A stretch of DNA of 64,000 nucleotides from the NCBI GenBank assembly GCA_023391285.1, contig JAEWBF010000039.1, positions 1-64,000 of the forward strand, read 5' to 3'. This document shows positions 62,100 to 64,000 of the stretch, piece by piece (the first letter of the stretch is position 1; each line of letters begins with the position of its first letter). Origin of the DNA: Verrucomicrobiota bacterium. Its GTDB lineage: Bacteria; Verrucomicrobiota; Verrucomicrobiia; Opitutales; Opitutaceae. A program made the position numbers and the translations under genes. The notes under the pieces were generated by a model. That model saw nothing but the letters and a program-made list of their open reading frames with translations, was not told where the DNA came from and did not search any database.

Positions 62100-63002
62100 T
62101 TAGGCGCGGCGGTAGATGCGGCCGAGGAGGGCGCCGGACGAAAGGGAAAGACGGAGCCGCGCGAGTTCGCCGGCGCTGAAGAGACGCAGCGGTTTTTCGG
62201 CGAAGCGGAAAAACGCTTTTTGTGCGCTGCCGGGCGGCTTGCCGTGGAGGGCATCCTTGAGGAAGCCGCCACGCCACGGTTTTCGACTGCCGATGGCGTG
62301 CGACATGAGATGTCCGCCGGCGGCGAAATCCATGCCTTCGGGGCCGACACCGTTGACGGGAAATTCGGTGACCATCAGCGCCATGTTCAATGCGTCCTGA
62401 TCCGGCGTGTGGAAGAGGGCGGTCGGGCGGTCGACTTTGATGGTGTCGAGCGAGCCGATCTCCTCCGCGGCAAAACGGATCACTTGCGCCCACGTCTCGA
62501 GCAAAGGTTCGAAGGAACGAGGAAGTCCGATAAAGCCGGCGTTGTAATAACGATCGAGCGGCCGCGCGGGGTGGAGCTGCCGCTGCGCGAGGAAGTCGGA
62601 CCACGCGAGCCGCTGCGGGTGACGCGCGGGCATGTAGTTGTTAACGTCTTCGCACAGCGCGATGCCGTCGGCGGCCCAGCGGTCGAATGTCGACCACGGC
62701 GCTTTCACGACGATATCCGGATCGAAGTAATATAACTGCGCGGCGTCGGGCGTGTGGCGCTGCCAGCATTCGCGCATGAAGACGGGTTTGAAATGCGTGA
62801 AGTGGACATCCGGCGCGACGGGGACAAAACGCACCTCGAGCCCGCTCGGGAGACGACGTGCGGCGTTGGCCCATGCCGGCTCCGGACCACGATGACCACA
62901 CACGATGCGGCCGGAAAAACCGCTGGCGTGGAGGGAGTTGATGAGGGCGCCGACGCCGTAGTGGTAGTTGCCCTCGAAAAGAGTGCAGACGGCGGGCGTC
63001 AT
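62100..63002 (-). CDS. GT8-like nucleotide-diphospho-sugar transferase
   Basis: A 300-residue GT-A protein. VCTLFEGNYHYGVGALINSLHASGF, then YYFDPDIVVKAPWSTFDRW with a DxD-type DPD, YYNAGFIGLPRSF and DQDALNMALMV are typical of the GT8/nucleotide-diphospho-sugar-transferase group. The sugar is unknown. The GT2 gene stop overlaps its start by 4 bp. Confidence 0.83.
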   Translation of the reverse strand: MTPAVCTLFEGNYHYGVGALINSLHASGFSGRIVCGHRGPEPAWANAARRLPSGLEVRFVPVAPDVHFTHFKPVFMRECWQRHTPDAAQLYYFDPDIVVKAPWSTFDRWAADGIALCEDVNNYMPARHPQRLAWSDFLAQRQLHPARPLDRYYNAGFIGLPRSFEPLLETWAQVIRFAAEEIGSLDTIKVDRPTALFHTPDQDALNMALMVTEFPVNGVGPEGMDFAAGGHLMSHAIGSRKPWRGGFLKDALHGKPPGSAQKAFFRFAEKPLRLFSAGELARLRLSLSSGALLGRIYRRA

Positions 63003-63907
63003 GCGGCCTTTCCGCGGGTGTAGTTCAATACGACGGCGGCAAGCCAGTAGCCGAAAGTCGTCGGAGCGAGGGCGCGATGGCGGAGTGCGCGGGTGAAGAA
63101 TCCACGGGCGGACGCCGGGTCGTCACGCAAGGCGATGCGACCGGCGGCTTTCCACGCAGCGGCGGCGTGGAGGCGGCGTTGCTGGCTTGGGACGGCATCC
63201 CAATCGATGTTCTTTTCGTAGACGCGGGCGCTGGCGAGCGCCATGGCGACGCCGTGGCGGGAAAGGGCGTTGGCGTGCTTGCGATAGAGGCAAGTGTTGA
63301 AGCCGGTGTAGGCGAAGCGAGCGCCGGAACGGGCGCAGCGAATCCACATCTCGCGATCCTCGACGTAGCGGAACGTGGGGTCGAAACCGCCCACATCCTC
63401 CCACAAACAACGGCGCATCACGACCGACGACGGCTGAATCGTGTAGGTGCCGTCGAACAAACTCGTGGGGAAATCGGCGATCATCTGCGGCGTGGGCGCG
63501 CGCACGGAAAGTTCGCGACCGGTGTCGCTATCGAAAAGCACCGAGCCCGCGTGAATGAATTCCGCGGAAGTTTGATGCATCAACTCGGCGACCGATTCGA
63601 GATGACCCGCGGTCCAGACGTCGTCGGAGTCGAGCAACGCAATCCATTCGCCGCGCGCGGACGCGATGCCGGTATTGCGGGTGGCGGGAAGGCCGAGATT
63701 TTGCGCGTGGCGATCGTAGCGGACCGGTTGAGAAACGGTGCGGGCGAACTCGCGCACAATCTCTTCGGTGGAGTCCTGCGAGCCGTCCTCGGTGACGATG
63801 AGCTCCCAGTCGGAGAAACGCTGCGCGCGCACCGATTCGAGGGTGGCGGGCAGATAGCGTTCGGCATTGTAGGCCGGAATGCAGATGCTGATCAGCGGTG
63901 GCTTCAT
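62999..63907 (-). CDS. Family 2 glycosyltransferase
   Basis: A 302-residue GT-A enzyme. ISICIPAYNAERYLPATLESV, WELIVTEDGSQDST and ALLDSDDVWTAGHLE (DxD) are clear, followed by EDREMWIRCARSG and LYRKHANALSRHG. ATG 63907 starts right before the conserved region; ATG 63955 would add sixteen residues. It is the most upstream gene of the minus-strand EPS operon inside this window; more genes may lie beyond the edge. The last 93 bases of the window show no feature. Confidence 0.92.
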   Translation of the reverse strand: MKPPLISICIPAYNAERYLPATLESVRAQRFSDWELIVTEDGSQDSTEEIVREFARTVSQPVRYDRHAQNLGLPATRNTGIASARGEWIALLDSDDVWTAGHLESVAELMHQTSAEFIHAGSVLFDSDTGRELSVRAPTPQMIADFPTSLFDGTYTIQPSSVVMRRCLWEDVGGFDPTFRYVEDREMWIRCARSGARFAYTGFNTCLYRKHANALSRHGVAMALASARVYEKNIDWDAVPSQQRRLHAAAAWKAAGRIALRDDPASARGFFTRALRHRALAPTTFGYWLAAVVLNYTRGKAA

Positions 63908-64000
63908 CGCGACGTGATAGAGAAGTGGAGCGGCGCCCAAAGTCGGGCGCGGCATGGACAGCGAATCCGGTTAGGAGTGCGCTGCGGAGTAGCGATTTGC

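Overview
The window is GC-rich bacterial chromosome, most likely from the PVC superphylum and probably Verrucomicrobiota (Opitutales-like). The evidence for this is a 51-residue basic protein of the Chlamydia/Verrucomicrobia small basic protein type (10291-10446), a double-length tandem UvrA of the kind known from Chlamydiae, and an exosortase/PEP-CTERM exopolysaccharide locus. The taxonomic call is inference from gene content; no 16S gene is present.

Left part (1-19 kb): a housekeeping stretch. It holds a giant covalent-dimer uvrA, a glycosyltransferase, a 4-TM holin-like protein, dihydrolipoyl dehydrogenase, tRNA-Arg(CCG), DedA, the small basic protein, cutA, rpoZ, smpB, a lone receiver protein, trmL, a secreted alanine/glycine-rich protein, a YbdG-like mechanosensitive channel, a YciI protein, monomeric isocitrate dehydrogenase, and a carboxymuconolactone decarboxylase plus ECF41 sigma factor pair with a matching ECF41-type promoter. 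The first 11 kb are sprinkled with short repeats of exactly 7-bp period and with GC-rich palindromes. Many of them lie in frame inside uvrA.

Middle part (19-36 kb): a minus-strand block (mnmA, serine hydrolase, phosphoethanolamine-transferase-like protein, and two membrane proteins that look like a split MFS/spermidine-synthase fusion), then malQ. Facing malQ is a plus-strand disaccharide operon: a sucrose- or mannosylfructose-phosphate-synthase-like enzyme, a phosphatase fused to an invertase-like glycoside hydrolase, and a fructokinase. Next comes a minus-strand operon of a secreted beta-helix protein with an OmpR-type response regulator and sensor kinase.

Right part (36-64 kb): an exopolysaccharide locus. 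The plus-strand arm carries a WcaI-like glycosyltransferase, an exosortase fused to an EpsI-like domain, a TPR protein and an M14-peptidase-like secreted protein. It is followed by a GT2, an asparagine-synthase-like protein and one PEP-CTERM protein on the minus strand, and a secreted polysaccharide-lyase-like protein on the plus strand. A tightly overlapping 12-gene minus-strand operon then runs to the window edge with nine glycosyltransferases, a Wzy/O-antigen-ligase-like membrane protein, a PP-loop enzyme and a polysaccharide pyruvyl transferase. The priming transferase, flippase and export genes are not in the window and probably lie beyond the right edge.

The most unusual signal is the heptad-repeat family in uvrA: seven arrays of exactly four TTGAGAG-type units, all in the only orientation that is free of stop codons, plus two other arrays of the same 7-bp period.
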